A stretch of 64,000 nucleotides of DNA. Origin: Flavobacteriales bacterium (lineage in GTDB: Bacteria > Bacteroidota > Bacteroidia > Flavobacteriales_F > PHOS-HE28). The position numbers and the translations under genes were made by a program. This document shows, piece after piece, positions 1-8,155 of this stretch. Below the pieces are notes generated by a model that did no database searches, was not told the origin of the DNA, and worked only from the letters and a program-made list of their open reading frames with translations. Each line of letters begins with the position of its first letter. The stretch's first letter is position 1. Where the stretch lies: assembly GCA_020635655.1 (NCBI GenBank), contig JACJZI010000009.1, positions 62,001 through 126,000 on the forward strand. Reading direction: 5' to 3'.

Positions 1-697
1 TGTTCACACGGCCCGGCTTCACGATACGTTTCCGGCGCCCCCGGCGCTCCTCGCCCGAACGATCGGCGGGCTTGCGTTCGCGTTCGACCGGCAGTTCGAT
101 CTTGCCCACGGTCTTTGGGCCGGACAGCTTTTCCGCCTTGGCGCGGATCAGTTCCGGTTCCGCTGGCTTCTCCGCGGCCGGTGGGGCCTCCGGGGCCTTT
201 TCGGCCTCTTCCTTCGGCGCTTCCGCGGCTGCTGGGGGTTCCGTTCCCGCCACCGGTTCCTTTCCCTTCTTCCCCTTGTCCAGGTCGATCTTGTCCAGGA
301 CCTTCACCGAGGGTTTTTCGACCTTGGCCTTGATCACCTCCGGCTCCGTTCCCGGAGCAGGGGGTGCCGGCACCTCATCGGTGGGTGCCACGTTGTGGAT
401 CAGGACCACCTCGCCGTCACCCTTGGGCTTGGCGGCGTTCTCCTTGGCCGCATCCGCCAGTGAGATGGTCTCCCGCTCCTGACGTTGCTGCACGGTCTGC
501 TGGCTGAGCTGTTTCTCCTTCCGGTCCTTGCCGAACTCGTCCAACAGCAGTGCATAGAGGTCCGCCGGGATCTTGGTGTTCGGGTTGGTGTCCACCGGGT
601 GTCCCTTCTTCTCCAGGAACTCCACGACGGTGTGGACACCGAGATTGAACTCGCGTGCCACCTTGCTCAGTCTTACGCCTTTGTCCGTGCCGCTCAT
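1..697 (-). CDS. infB: Translation initiation factor IF-2, N-terminal part (runs off window)
   Basis: This is the 5' end of the gene for IF-2, the GTPase that places initiator tRNA on the small ribosomal subunit. About 232 residues are visible. They begin with the IF-2 N-terminal motif (KGVRLSKVAREFNLGVHTV, then EFLEKKGH), followed by a long linker rich in Pro, Ala, Lys and Glu, which is usual before the G domain. The G domain lies outside the window. The ATG at 697 is preceded by AAAGGA, a fair ribosome binding site. The gene is 45 bp downstream of nusA and is the last visible member of a rimP-nusA-infB operon, an order conserved in bacteria. Identification rests on the N-terminal motif plus gene order and is secure. 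Confidence 0.93.
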   Translation of the reverse strand, partial: MSGTDKGVRLSKVAREFNLGVHTVVEFLEKKGHPVDTNPNTKIPADLYALLLDEFGKDRKEKQLSQQTVQQRQERETISLADAAKENAAKPKGDGEVVLIHNVAPTDEVPAPPAPGTEPEVIKAKVEKPSVKVLDKIDLDKGKKGKEPVAGTEPPAAAEAPKEEAEKAPEAPPAAEKPAEPELIRAKAEKLSGPKTVGKIELPVERERKPADRSGEERRGRRKRIVKPGRVN

Positions 698-742
698 TCG
701 GTCCTTTGCAGTTCGTTCTTGGCCCGTCGGTCCAATGCCATT

Positions 743-1981
743 CTACCCCTCCAGTTCGGTCTTCAGGATGCGGACCACCTCCGAGATGGTCTCTTCCTCC
801 AGGTCCGTCCGTTTGACCAGCTCCTCCACGGGGATGTCCAGCACCGACCGGGCGGTGTCGCATCCGATGGCGCGGAGCTCGTCGATGATCCACTGATCGA
901 TCTCATCGGCGAACTCACCCAGATCGACGTCGTCGGTCACTTCATCGTTCTCGCGGTACACATCGATCTCGAACCCGGTCAGCTTGCTGGCCAGCTTGAT
1001 GTTGTGACCGCCCTTGCCGATGGCCAGCGCCACCTGGTCGGGTTTCATGTAGACCTCGGCGCGCTTGTTGTCCGTGTCGAGCTTGATGTTGCCGATCTTG
1101 GCGGGGCTCAGTGCCCGTTGGATCAGGAGCTGGTCGTTGCTCGTGTAATTGATCACATCGATGTTCTCGTTGCGCAGCTCGCGCACGATGCCGTGGATGC
1201 GGCTGCCCTTCATGCCGACGCAGGCGCCCACCGGATCGATCCGGTCGTCGTAGCTCTCCACGGCCACTTTGGCGCGCTCCCCGGGTTCCCGCACGATGCG
1301 TTTGATGTTGATCAGACCGTCGTACACTTCGGGCACCTCCTGTTCGAACAGCTTTTCCAGGAACTCGGGCGCGGTGCGGCTGAGGATGACCACGGGCGTG
1401 TTGTTGCGCATCTCCACCTTCCACACCACGGCGCGGACGGTGTCGCCCTTCTTGAAGAAATCGCTCTTGATCTGCTGGTCCTTGGGCAGGATCAGCTCGT
1501 TGCTCTCATCGTCGAGGACCAGGGTCTCGCGTTTCCAGACCTGATAGACCTCGCCGGTGATGATCTCGCCGACCCGTTCCTTGTACTTGTTGTACAGATG
1601 GTCCTTCTCCAACTCCAGGATCCGGCTCTGCAGGTTCTGCTTGAGCGAAAGGATGTTGCGGCGACCGAAGTCGAGGATCTTCACCTCCTGGCTCACCTCC
1701 TCGCCCACCTCGAAATCCGGTTCGATCTTGCGGGCCTCGGACAGGGAGATCTGGGTGTTGTCGTCCTCCAGGTCGTCGTCCTCCACGATCTCGCGGTTCA
1801 GCCAGATCTCCAGGTCGCCCTTGTCGGGGTTGATGATGATGTCGACCTTGGCTTCTTCCCCGAAGCGTTTCTTCACAACGCCGCGGAAAACGTCCTCCAG
1901 GATGCCCATCATGGTCACCCGGTCGATGTTCTTGAGGTCCTTGAACTCGCTGAAGGACTCGATGAGGTTCACGGTGCTCAT
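743..1981 (-). CDS. nusA: Transcription termination/antitermination factor NusA
   Basis: A 412-residue NusA, which binds RNA polymerase and nascent RNA and tunes pausing, termination and antitermination. The domain order is visible: an N-terminal polymerase-binding domain (about residues 1-125, with VFRGVVKKRFGEEAKVDI), an S1 domain (about 130-200, GEIITGEVYQVWKRETLVL), then two KH domains (about 225-345, with GACVGMKGSRIHGIVREL and AIGKGGHNIKLASKLTG). A short acidic C-terminal extension with a helix-hairpin-like segment follows. The length is normal for Bacteroidota, which lack the long enterobacterial C-terminal repeats. It lies 7 bp after rimP and 45 bp before infB, so all three are probably cotranscribed. 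Confidence 0.97.
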   Translation of the reverse strand: MSTVNLIESFSEFKDLKNIDRVTMMGILEDVFRGVVKKRFGEEAKVDIIINPDKGDLEIWLNREIVEDDDLEDDNTQISLSEARKIEPDFEVGEEVSQEVKILDFGRRNILSLKQNLQSRILELEKDHLYNKYKERVGEIITGEVYQVWKRETLVLDDESNELILPKDQQIKSDFFKKGDTVRAVVWKVEMRNNTPVVILSRTAPEFLEKLFEQEVPEVYDGLINIKRIVREPGERAKVAVESYDDRIDPVGACVGMKGSRIHGIVRELRNENIDVINYTSNDQLLIQRALSPAKIGNIKLDTDNKRAEVYMKPDQVALAIGKGGHNIKLASKLTGFEIDVYRENDEVTDDVDLGEFADEIDQWIIDELRAIGCDTARSVLDIPVEELVKRTDLEEETISEVVRILKTELEG

Positions 1982-1988
1982 GGCCCGA

Positions 1989-2453
1989 TCAATTGAACTT
2001 AATGCTTGCTTTGGTTGCTCGGATATCGGTTCGGGCCAGTTCGGTGGGCTCGGGGTCGAGCTTGGCCGGACGGCCCTTGATCTTGCTGGGGTGCTGGATC
2101 CGAATGGCCAGGTGCAGGGGGTCGACGCGTTCGAGCAGACCCTCCAAGGTCCGCCCTTCGGTCAACTCGACCTGGACCAGTCGGCCAATGTGCTTGGTGT
2201 ATTGCTCAGGCACCTTGAAGGGCCTTCCCATGCCCGGGCTGCCCACCTGCAGTTCCACATCATGGCCCAGGGCGTCCAGATCGGCACGGATCGCCTTGTT
2301 CAATGCGGCGAGCTGCTCCAGTCGGATGGAACCGGGGTCGTCCACCTCCACCTCCACCTTGTCATTGGGACGCACCTGCACATCCACCAGGAAATGTCCG
2401 GTGTTCCTCAGATGCTGTTCGACGATGGCCTTTACCTCCTGCACCGTGATCAT
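1989..2453 (-). CDS. rimP: Ribosome maturation factor RimP
   Basis: A 154-residue RimP, needed for maturation of the 30S subunit. The internal ATG at 2453 is chosen: the protein then begins MITVQEVKAIVEQHL, as RimP proteins do, and a purine-rich stretch (GGAAGAAG) directly precedes it. A longer open frame exists upstream, but it runs through the leader hairpin and promoter and has no family resemblance. Recognisable segments are the N-terminal alpha/beta domain (VDVQVRPNDKVEVEVDDPGS), the GSPGMGRPFK loop typical of the family, and the C-terminal SH3-like barrel. It is the first gene of the rimP-nusA-infB operon. Confidence 0.95.
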   Translation of the reverse strand: MITVQEVKAIVEQHLRNTGHFLVDVQVRPNDKVEVEVDDPGSIRLEQLAALNKAIRADLDALGHDVELQVGSPGMGRPFKVPEQYTKHIGRLVQVELTEGRTLEGLLERVDPLHLAIRIQHPSKIKGRPAKLDPEPTELARTDIRATKASIKFN

Positions 2454-2473
2454 CTTCTTCCGCGCCGGGGAAC

Positions 2474-2497
2474 AAAAAAGAGGGGGGCTCCCCTCTT
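2474..2497 (-). terminator. Intrinsic terminator hairpin in the rimP leader (possible attenuator)
   Basis: On the minus strand an 8-bp perfect stem (AAGAGGGG / CCCCTCTT) with a 4-nt loop (AGCC) is followed at once by TTTT. It lies between the exact-consensus rimP promoter (-7 box at 2528-2521) and the rimP start at 2453. Transcription from that promoter must therefore read through it. It could also end the transcript of the MORN gene that finishes at 2575. Both roles are possible. Confidence 0.75.
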
Positions 2498-2520
2498 CAC
2501 GCGTTCCTCGACCGATCGTG

Positions 2521-2551
2521 CAAAGGTATGCACATTCAGCGCATCGGCAAA
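2521..2551 (-). promoter_or_regulatory. Consensus Bacteroidota promoter for rimP-nusA-infB
   Basis: On the minus strand TTTG (2551-2548) and TACCTTTG (2528-2521) are separated by 19 nt, an exact match to the known Bacteroidota -33/-7 consensus TTTG-N19-TAnnTTTG. The expected start site is near 2514, giving a leader of about 60 nt before rimP. Confidence 0.85.
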
Positions 2552-2574
2552 CGATCACGTGGCAGGCATGCGGG

Positions 2575-4206
2575 TCAATGCCTTTTCCGGTCCACGCCGG
2601 GCACCTGTGCAGGCCGGTCCTTCCCGGCGGGCATCGGCGCATCGATCTTCCGCTCACCGTTCTCGTAGTCGATCGTCTTCACAGGCCGGCCATCCCGTCC
2701 GTAGATGATCATGGTGCCCGATAGGCGCCCGTGGTCATAGCTCATCTCCTGCATCACCTTCCCGTGCCGGTCGTAGACGGTGCATTTTCCATGGGGTTCG
2801 CCGTTCAGCATGCCCTGCTCACGCAGCTTCACCCCCGCATCATCATAGTAGGTCCAGTTGCCCGTCGGCTGACCATTGATGAACATGCCCTCGCTGATCG
2901 GATAGCCCTGGGTATTGTAGCTCGTCCATCGGCCGTTCTTCCTGCCTCCCTGGTAGGTGCCTTCCTCCTTCACCCGTCCATCCTCGTACCAGAACCTCCA
3001 AGCACCTTCCTTGAGGTCGCCCTTCCAGGCCCCCTCGTACTCCAGGGTGCCGTCGGGGTACCATCCCCGCCAGGTACCTTCCAATTTACCGGCCTTGAAG
3101 GTACCGACGTCCTTTTGCTGCCCGTTCTCGAACCAACTGTGCCACTCGCCATCGGCCTCCCCATCGAGGTAGGCCCCCTCCTGCAGCTTCTGGCCGCTTT
3201 CGAACCAGGTGGTCCACGTACCCTGCTTCACCCCATCCCGGTAGCCGCCCTTCTTCCAGAACTGACCACCCTGATAGAAATAGACCCAATCACCCTCCTC
3301 CTTGTCCAGATGGAACAACCCGGTCGTACTGAGCTGCCCGTTCGGATACCAGAACCTCCACGCCCCCTCACGTTCGTCCGCCTTGAAGGGGCCCTCCATG
3401 TCGCGTCCGCCTTCGGTCGTGGACCAGGTCCACGGACCGTCCTTGGCCCCGAGGCGATAATAGCCCGTGGTATGGGGCTTTCCGGATGTGAAGTTCAGGG
3501 TGAATGGCCCGTTGAGCACGCCCTTTTGGTACGTCTCGGTCTTTTCCGTCCGGCCATCGCTGAACCAATAGGCCCATGGCCCGTCCTTGACACCACCGAC
3601 GTACGCGCCCCGTGCCTTGGGATTCCCGGCCGGATAGTATTCGGCATAGGGTCCGCTGCGCACCCCGTACGCATAGGTGGACTCCTCATGCAGGGCCCCG
3701 CTGCCGTAGTATTCCCGGAGCGTGCCATTGCCGCCGACGACGGAATGGGTGCTGTCCTTGTCCCAGGCATCCACCAAAAGGCAAATGGTATCCTGGCAGT
3801 TCTCCCGCATCATCGGTCGGCCATCGGCATACCAGTATTCCCATACACCGTGCTTCCGGCCATCCGCATAGCTGCCAAGTTCCATCGGAGTGCCGTCCCG
3901 GTAGAAGCTCTTCATGAGGCTGTCCGGCGATCCCTCGTGCATGTAACCGTCATGTTGCACCTGGCCGTTGTCATAATAGATCACGACGTGCCCGTCGCGC
4001 CTGCCGGACTTGAGGTCGGACACTTCCATGAGATGCCCCTGTGGGTCCCAGAACTTCCATTCCCCCCATTCAAGCCCGTTCACCAACAGGCCCTCGCTCT
4101 TCTTCACCGTGCCGGTGCTGTCCCAATGGTCGACATAGGGCGTTACGGTCTGTGCCGACAGGGTACCGGAGACCAGGAGCAGGCAGAAGAAAGGATACCA
4201 GCGCAT
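2575..4206 (-). CDS. Exported MORN-repeat (YwqK-like) protein
   Basis: A 543-residue protein made almost wholly of MORN/YwqK-type repeats. After a signal peptide (MRWYPFFCLLLVSGTLSAQ) come about twenty repeats of roughly 23 residues on the pattern W-x-x-[WY]-[YF]-x-[DN]-G-x-x-x-x-x-G-x-[YF]-x-x-G-x-x-x-G. The ATG at 4206 is preferred over an upstream one at 4257 because it places the signal peptide at the N-terminus. Such repeat sheets usually mediate binding or scaffolding. The annotation 'antitoxin YwqK family' often given to these repeats is not supported by any neighbour here. It is monocistronic and lies divergent to the cytochrome gene at 4329. Its molecular role is unknown. Confidence 0.85.
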   Translation of the reverse strand: MRWYPFFCLLLVSGTLSAQTVTPYVDHWDSTGTVKKSEGLLVNGLEWGEWKFWDPQGHLMEVSDLKSGRRDGHVVIYYDNGQVQHDGYMHEGSPDSLMKSFYRDGTPMELGSYADGRKHGVWEYWYADGRPMMRENCQDTICLLVDAWDKDSTHSVVGGNGTLREYYGSGALHEESTYAYGVRSGPYAEYYPAGNPKARGAYVGGVKDGPWAYWFSDGRTEKTETYQKGVLNGPFTLNFTSGKPHTTGYYRLGAKDGPWTWSTTEGGRDMEGPFKADEREGAWRFWYPNGQLSTTGLFHLDKEEGDWVYFYQGGQFWKKGGYRDGVKQGTWTTWFESGQKLQEGAYLDGEADGEWHSWFENGQQKDVGTFKAGKLEGTWRGWYPDGTLEYEGAWKGDLKEGAWRFWYEDGRVKEEGTYQGGRKNGRWTSYNTQGYPISEGMFINGQPTGNWTYYDDAGVKLREQGMLNGEPHGKCTVYDRHGKVMQEMSYDHGRLSGTMIIYGRDGRPVKTIDYENGERKIDAPMPAGKDRPAQVPGVDRKRH

Positions 4207-4308
4207 CTCGGCGAAAATAGGCGGGTGGGCCAAGGGCCGTTCCCGCCTAACGGACAAGATGCCAACCGAGGTATGCGGAAGGTCCTGCCAGTGGGGATCA
4301 AGGGACCC

Positions 4309-4316
4309 TAACTTGC
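4309..4316 (+). promoter_or_regulatory. Candidate -7 element for the five-haem cytochrome gene
   Basis: TAACTTGC lies 12 nt before the ATG at 4329. It is one mismatch from the pattern TAnnTTyG that recurs before start codons in this window. There is no clear TTTG at -33. Confidence 0.4.
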
Positions 4317-4328
4317 GCGCACTTTCCC

Positions 4329-6263
4329 ATGAGACCGCGGAGGACCCTGACGGTACTGCTCGCGATGGCCGGCGTGGTCTTGCTGTTCGCCGGCTGGACG
4401 AGCGCCACGGAGCATCGGCATCATTACCATTCCGACCTGGCCACCTGGTTGTACAAGGTCGACAACGGCGGTCTGGTGGTGCAGTTCAGTGAATACTTCG
4501 TCACGGCGGGACGCTGCGCCGGCTGCCACGGCGGGGATTCCCTGGGCTTCGCCAGCGTGGACAGCACCGGGCGGGATGTGAACGTGGCGGATGACTGGCG
4601 CAGCACGATGATGGCCAACAGTGCGCGCGATCCCTTCTTCCGGGCGAAGATGGAGCATGAGGGATCGGTGAACCCGGCGCAACGGACGGCGATCGAGAAC
4701 AAATGCACCAGTTGCCATGCGCCGCTCGGCATGCACGAGGAACGCATGCTCGGCAACCCGCCCTTCAACGGGGCCATGCTCGACACGAGCGTGATCGGCC
4801 AGGACGGTGTGAGCTGTTTGAGCTGCCACCAGCAGGACCCGGACAGCGCGGGGCATTTCTTCTCCGGTGAGCTTCATTTCGATTCGGCCCGCGTGTACGG
4901 CCCCTATCCCGACGAGGAGATCGTGCCGGAGATCATGGAATTCTTCGTGGGCTGGCGGCCCGGCTACGGAGAGCACATCCAGGATTCCCGCGTATGCGCC
5001 GGATGCCACACCCTGCAAACGGCCACCCTGGACCTCAACGGCTCACCCACGGGCGACATCTTCACCGAACAGGCCACCTGGCACGAATGGAAGAATTCCA
5101 ATTACTATGGCGTGCAGAGCTGCCGTGGATGCCACATGCCCCGACTGCAGGATAGCATCGTGCTCGCCGCGGACTATGCGTTCCTCAGCGGTCATGCACC
5201 CTTCGGGCTACACCATCTGGCGGGCGGCAACGCCTTCATGCTGCAACTGCTGAAACAACACAAGGACCAGATCGGTGTGCCGGCCACCGATACCCAGTTC
5301 GACAGCACCATCACGCGGACACTGGTGATGTTGCAACAGCGTTCGGTGCACCTGGACCTGGAGCTGACGAGCCGGACGCTGGATACGGCCTACATCGATG
5401 TGAAGCTGACCGACCTGGCCGGCCACAAGTTCCCCAGCGGCTATCCGAGCCGACGGGCATTCGTGCAGGTGCTGGCGATCACGCCGCAACAGGACACGTT
5501 GTATGCGAACGGCCTTTGGGACAACACCTACGAGGTGATCGGCCACGACAGTCCCTATGAGCCGCATCACGATGTGATCACCGATCCCGGACAGGTGCAG
5601 ATCTATGAGATGGTGATGGGCGACGTCAATGGCGATGTGACCACAACGCTGGAACGCGCCCTGTCACCCCTGAAGGACAACCGCCTGGTGCCGATCGGCT
5701 TCTCCACCACGCACTACACCTATGACACCACCCTGATCGCCGGTGTGCCGGCCAGTGATGTCGACTTCAACCACGATGCCCTGGGCACCGAAGGGAACGG
5801 TGGTGACATCGTCCACTACCATGTACCATTGGACGGGTACGACGGTCCGGTGCAGTTCACCGCGCGGGTGTTCTTCCAACCCGTTCCACCCGCCTGGAAC
5901 GCCGAGATGTTCAGCTACAATGGTCCGCGGATCGATACCTTCCGGACGATGTACGAGAACGCCGACGGCACGCCGATCCTGGTGACGGCGGATTCCCTGA
6001 GCGATGACCGCACGGCCATCTTCGGTCCCGATGCCGTGGACGTGCGCATCTGGCCGGATCCGACCACCGATGGCATCGTGCGGATCACGGCCAGCGAGGT
6101 GGAACTGCTGGATGTCTTCACTGCCGATGGACGGCGATGCACGGTGCGGAAGGAACGGCACACCGATGGATGGTCCGTGACGCTGCCACCAACGTCCGGG
6201 GTATACCTGCTGCGCATGCGGATCCAGGGACGTGACACCCTGCGGAGGGTGGTCCGGCAGTAG
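4329..6263 (+). CDS. Five-haem c-type cytochrome with T9SS sorting domain
   Basis: A 644-residue exported multihaem cytochrome. A signal/TM segment spans residues 8-24. Five CXXCH haem-binding motifs follow, with first cysteines near residues 63, 126, 163, 223 and 265 (CAGCH, CTSCH, CLSCH, CAGCH, CRGCH), resembling the cytochrome c554 group. A beta-rich middle region follows. The last 75 residues are a T9SS type A sorting domain (RIWPDPTTDGIVRI ... SGVYLLRMRIQG ... RRVVRQ). The protein is therefore probably carried across the outer membrane and anchored at, or released from, the cell surface. This suggests electron transfer outside the cell, but the electron donor and acceptor cannot be named. 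It is 30 bp upstream of the ferritin-VIT1 gene on the same strand. Confidence 0.9.
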   Translation: MRPRRTLTVLLAMAGVVLLFAGWTSATEHRHHYHSDLATWLYKVDNGGLVVQFSEYFVTAGRCAGCHGGDSLGFASVDSTGRDVNVADDWRSTMMANSARDPFFRAKMEHEGSVNPAQRTAIENKCTSCHAPLGMHEERMLGNPPFNGAMLDTSVIGQDGVSCLSCHQQDPDSAGHFFSGELHFDSARVYGPYPDEEIVPEIMEFFVGWRPGYGEHIQDSRVCAGCHTLQTATLDLNGSPTGDIFTEQATWHEWKNSNYYGVQSCRGCHMPRLQDSIVLAADYAFLSGHAPFGLHHLAGGNAFMLQLLKQHKDQIGVPATDTQFDSTITRTLVMLQQRSVHLDLELTSRTLDTAYIDVKLTDLAGHKFPSGYPSRRAFVQVLAITPQQDTLYANGLWDNTYEVIGHDSPYEPHHDVITDPGQVQIYEMVMGDVNGDVTTTLERALSPLKDNRLVPIGFSTTHYTYDTTLIAGVPASDVDFNHDALGTEGNGGDIVHYHVPLDGYDGPVQFTARVFFQPVPPAWNAEMFSYNGPRIDTFRTMYENADGTPILVTADSLSDDRTAIFGPDAVDVRIWPDPTTDGIVRITASEVELLDVFTADGRRCTVRKERHTDGWSVTLPPTSGVYLLRMRIQGRDTLRRVVRQ

Positions 6264-6292
6264 GGATCCCGACTTCTGCGCATCTTCGGTCC

Positions 6293-7417
6293 ATGGTCCG
6301 GCCCACCCCACGGCTGCGCAAGCAAAGCCTTCGCACGGAGATCGATGCCGCATGGTTGTATGCGCGCGTAGCGGACCACGAGGAGGACCCGGAGATCGCC
6401 CGGCTCTTCCGCCAGATGGCGCAGATCGAGCGCGGTCACGCCGACCACGCGTTCCAGGACCTGGCAAAGGAGGGCCTGGTGAAGGACATTCCCGGACCCA
6501 CCTGGCAGGCGCGGCTCCTGGACCGGATCGGGGGCGTGCTGGGCTACGACCACGTGATCGCCCAGTTGATGGATACCGAAAAGGGTCTGGCGCGGGCGAG
6601 CGTCGACCTGAAGCGGCAGGCCGGTGAGCCATTGAGCGGCTCGGAGGAGAACCATGTGCGGATCCTGCGTTCGTTGCTCGCCAACAAGAGCCGCGTCGGA
6701 GGGGAGCAGATCGGGCGGATCGAGGGCCGGCATCGGACCGTCGGTGGCAATGCGCTGCGTGCTGCGGTGCTGGGCGCCAACGACGGGCTGGTGAGCAACA
6801 TGAGCCTCGTGATGGGCGTGGCCGGTGCCACGGAGGGCGAGCAGGGCGTGCTGCTGGCCGGGCTGGCCGGGTTGCTGGCCGGCGCCTTGAGCATGGCCCT
6901 GGGAGAATGGATCAGCGTGAAGAGCTCGCAGGAACTGTACGAGCGCCAGATGGCCCTGGAGATGGTGGAACTGGAGACGAACCCCGAGGGTGAACGCAAG
7001 GAGCTCGCACTGATCTACATGGCCAAGGGCATACCGGAGGAGGACGCCCAGCGCCTGGCCACCGAGCTGATCGCGGACAAGGAGAAGGCGCACGCCATGT
7101 TGGTGAAGGAGGAATTGGGCATCAACACCGAGGAGCTCCGGGGCTCCGCCTGGGAAGCGGCGATCGCCTCGTTCCTGCTCTTCGCCGCCGGCGCCATCCT
7201 GCCCGTGCTGCCCTTCCTGTTCATCCATGGCACGCGTGCCATCGCCTGGAGCATCGGGTTGAGCGCGATGGGTCTCTTCATCATCGGCGCGGCGATCACC
7301 CTGTTCACGGGCCGCAGCATCTGGTATTCCGGTGCGCGCCAGGTCCTGTTCGGACTGGCGGCCGCGGCGATCACCTTCGAGATCGGCCACCTGATCGGTG
7401 TGAGCGTAGCGGGCTGA
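6293..7417 (+). CDS. Ferritin-like/VIT1 fusion membrane protein (MbfA-type iron/manganese transporter)
   Basis: A 374-residue protein with two parts. Residues 10-130 are a rubrerythrin/ferritin-like helical bundle with metal-ligand Glu and ExxH motifs (LRTEIDAAWLYARVADHEED, QIERGHADHA). Residues 150-374 are a VIT1/CCC1 transporter with the hallmark LRAAVLGANDGLVSNMSLVMG and several membrane helices, the last ending at the C-terminus. Fusions of this layout (MbfA) export iron from the cytoplasm, with the ferritin-like domain sensing or delivering metal; VIT1 relatives also move manganese. The start codon is only 4 nt after CATCTTCG. Function is inferred from domain architecture. Confidence 0.88.
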   Translation: MVRPTPRLRKQSLRTEIDAAWLYARVADHEEDPEIARLFRQMAQIERGHADHAFQDLAKEGLVKDIPGPTWQARLLDRIGGVLGYDHVIAQLMDTEKGLARASVDLKRQAGEPLSGSEENHVRILRSLLANKSRVGGEQIGRIEGRHRTVGGNALRAAVLGANDGLVSNMSLVMGVAGATEGEQGVLLAGLAGLLAGALSMALGEWISVKSSQELYERQMALEMVELETNPEGERKELALIYMAKGIPEEDAQRLATELIADKEKAHAMLVKEELGINTEELRGSAWEAAIASFLLFAAGAILPVLPFLFIHGTRAIAWSIGLSAMGLFIIGAAITLFTGRSIWYSGARQVLFGLAAAAITFEIGHLIGVSVAG

Positions 7418-7446
7418 GCCATCGCTACATCTCCCCTCCGGAAAGC

Positions 7447-7454
7447 TAATTTGG
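7447..7454 (+). promoter_or_regulatory. Candidate -7 element for the Crp/Fnr-type regulator
   Basis: TAATTTGG lies 7 nt before the ATG at 7462. If used, the transcript would start at or next to the start codon. Confidence 0.4.
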
Positions 7455-7461
7455 TGCTTCC

Positions 7462-8081
7462 ATGTCGGTGCGTGCTTCTTCGCTCCAACAAGCCTTCGTG
7501 GACCTGTTCACACGGGAACTGGGCCTGAGCGAAAGTGCGTTCGACCTGCTCCTGTCCAAGTTCCACGTCGAATTCGTACCCAAGCGGTTCTTTTATCTGA
7601 AGGCGGGTGACGTTTCCACGCACAAGGCCTACGTCAACCGGGGTTGTTCCCGGAGCTATGCGATCGATGCGAAGGGCAAGGAGCATGTGCTTTTCTTCGG
7701 TTTCGAGGACTGGTGGTTGGGGGACTTCGAGAGCTACGAGACCCGCCGGCCGGGAAAGCAGTTCGTGCAGGCGGTCGAGGACCTGGAACTTCTATGCATC
7801 CGCCGCGATGACCTGGAATCGCTCCATGCCTCGATCCCCGTCCTGTTGGAATGGGAGCATCAAAACGGAGACGCATGGCCTTCGGCATGATCGAGCGGTT
7901 GATCGAGGTGAAGACCCTTTCGCCGGAGGAACGCCTGAACATGCTCGTCAAGAAGCGGCCCGATATCTTCCAGCGTGTCGCCATGCATGATATCGCGAGC
8001 TATCTCGATATCGAGCCCCAATCCCTGAGCCGCTTGCGCAAGCGGATGTTGAGCATTCCCGTTCTTCTTAACCGGGGTTAA
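7462..8081 (+). pseudogene. Crp/Fnr-family transcriptional regulator, one frameshift
   Basis: Two overlapping frames together encode one Crp/Fnr-type regulator of about 206 residues. The first frame (7462-7890) carries the cyclic-nucleotide-binding-like beta barrel, for example FYLKAGDVSTHKAYVNRG and VLFFGFEDWWLGDFES. The second (to 8081) carries the helical linker and winged HTH, ending DIASYLDIEPQSLSRLRKRM, the usual recognition helix of Bacteroidota members. The break is at AAAA near 7862: adding one A restores CAT CAA AAA CGG and the full reading frame. This fits a homopolymer sequencing error better than decay. It is the first of seven indels in 2.8 kb. Confidence 0.85.
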
Positions 8082-8155
8082 GTCGGTCCTTCACCCAGGT
8101 GCTTCCCCATCGATGGTGGTGAGCCGCTGCTTTGCACGATCAACGAACATCCACC

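Noticed and set aside
485..1996. Long plus-strand open frame over infB and nusA
   Set aside because: Shadow of nusA; no family resemblance, while the minus strand encodes clear NusA and IF-2.
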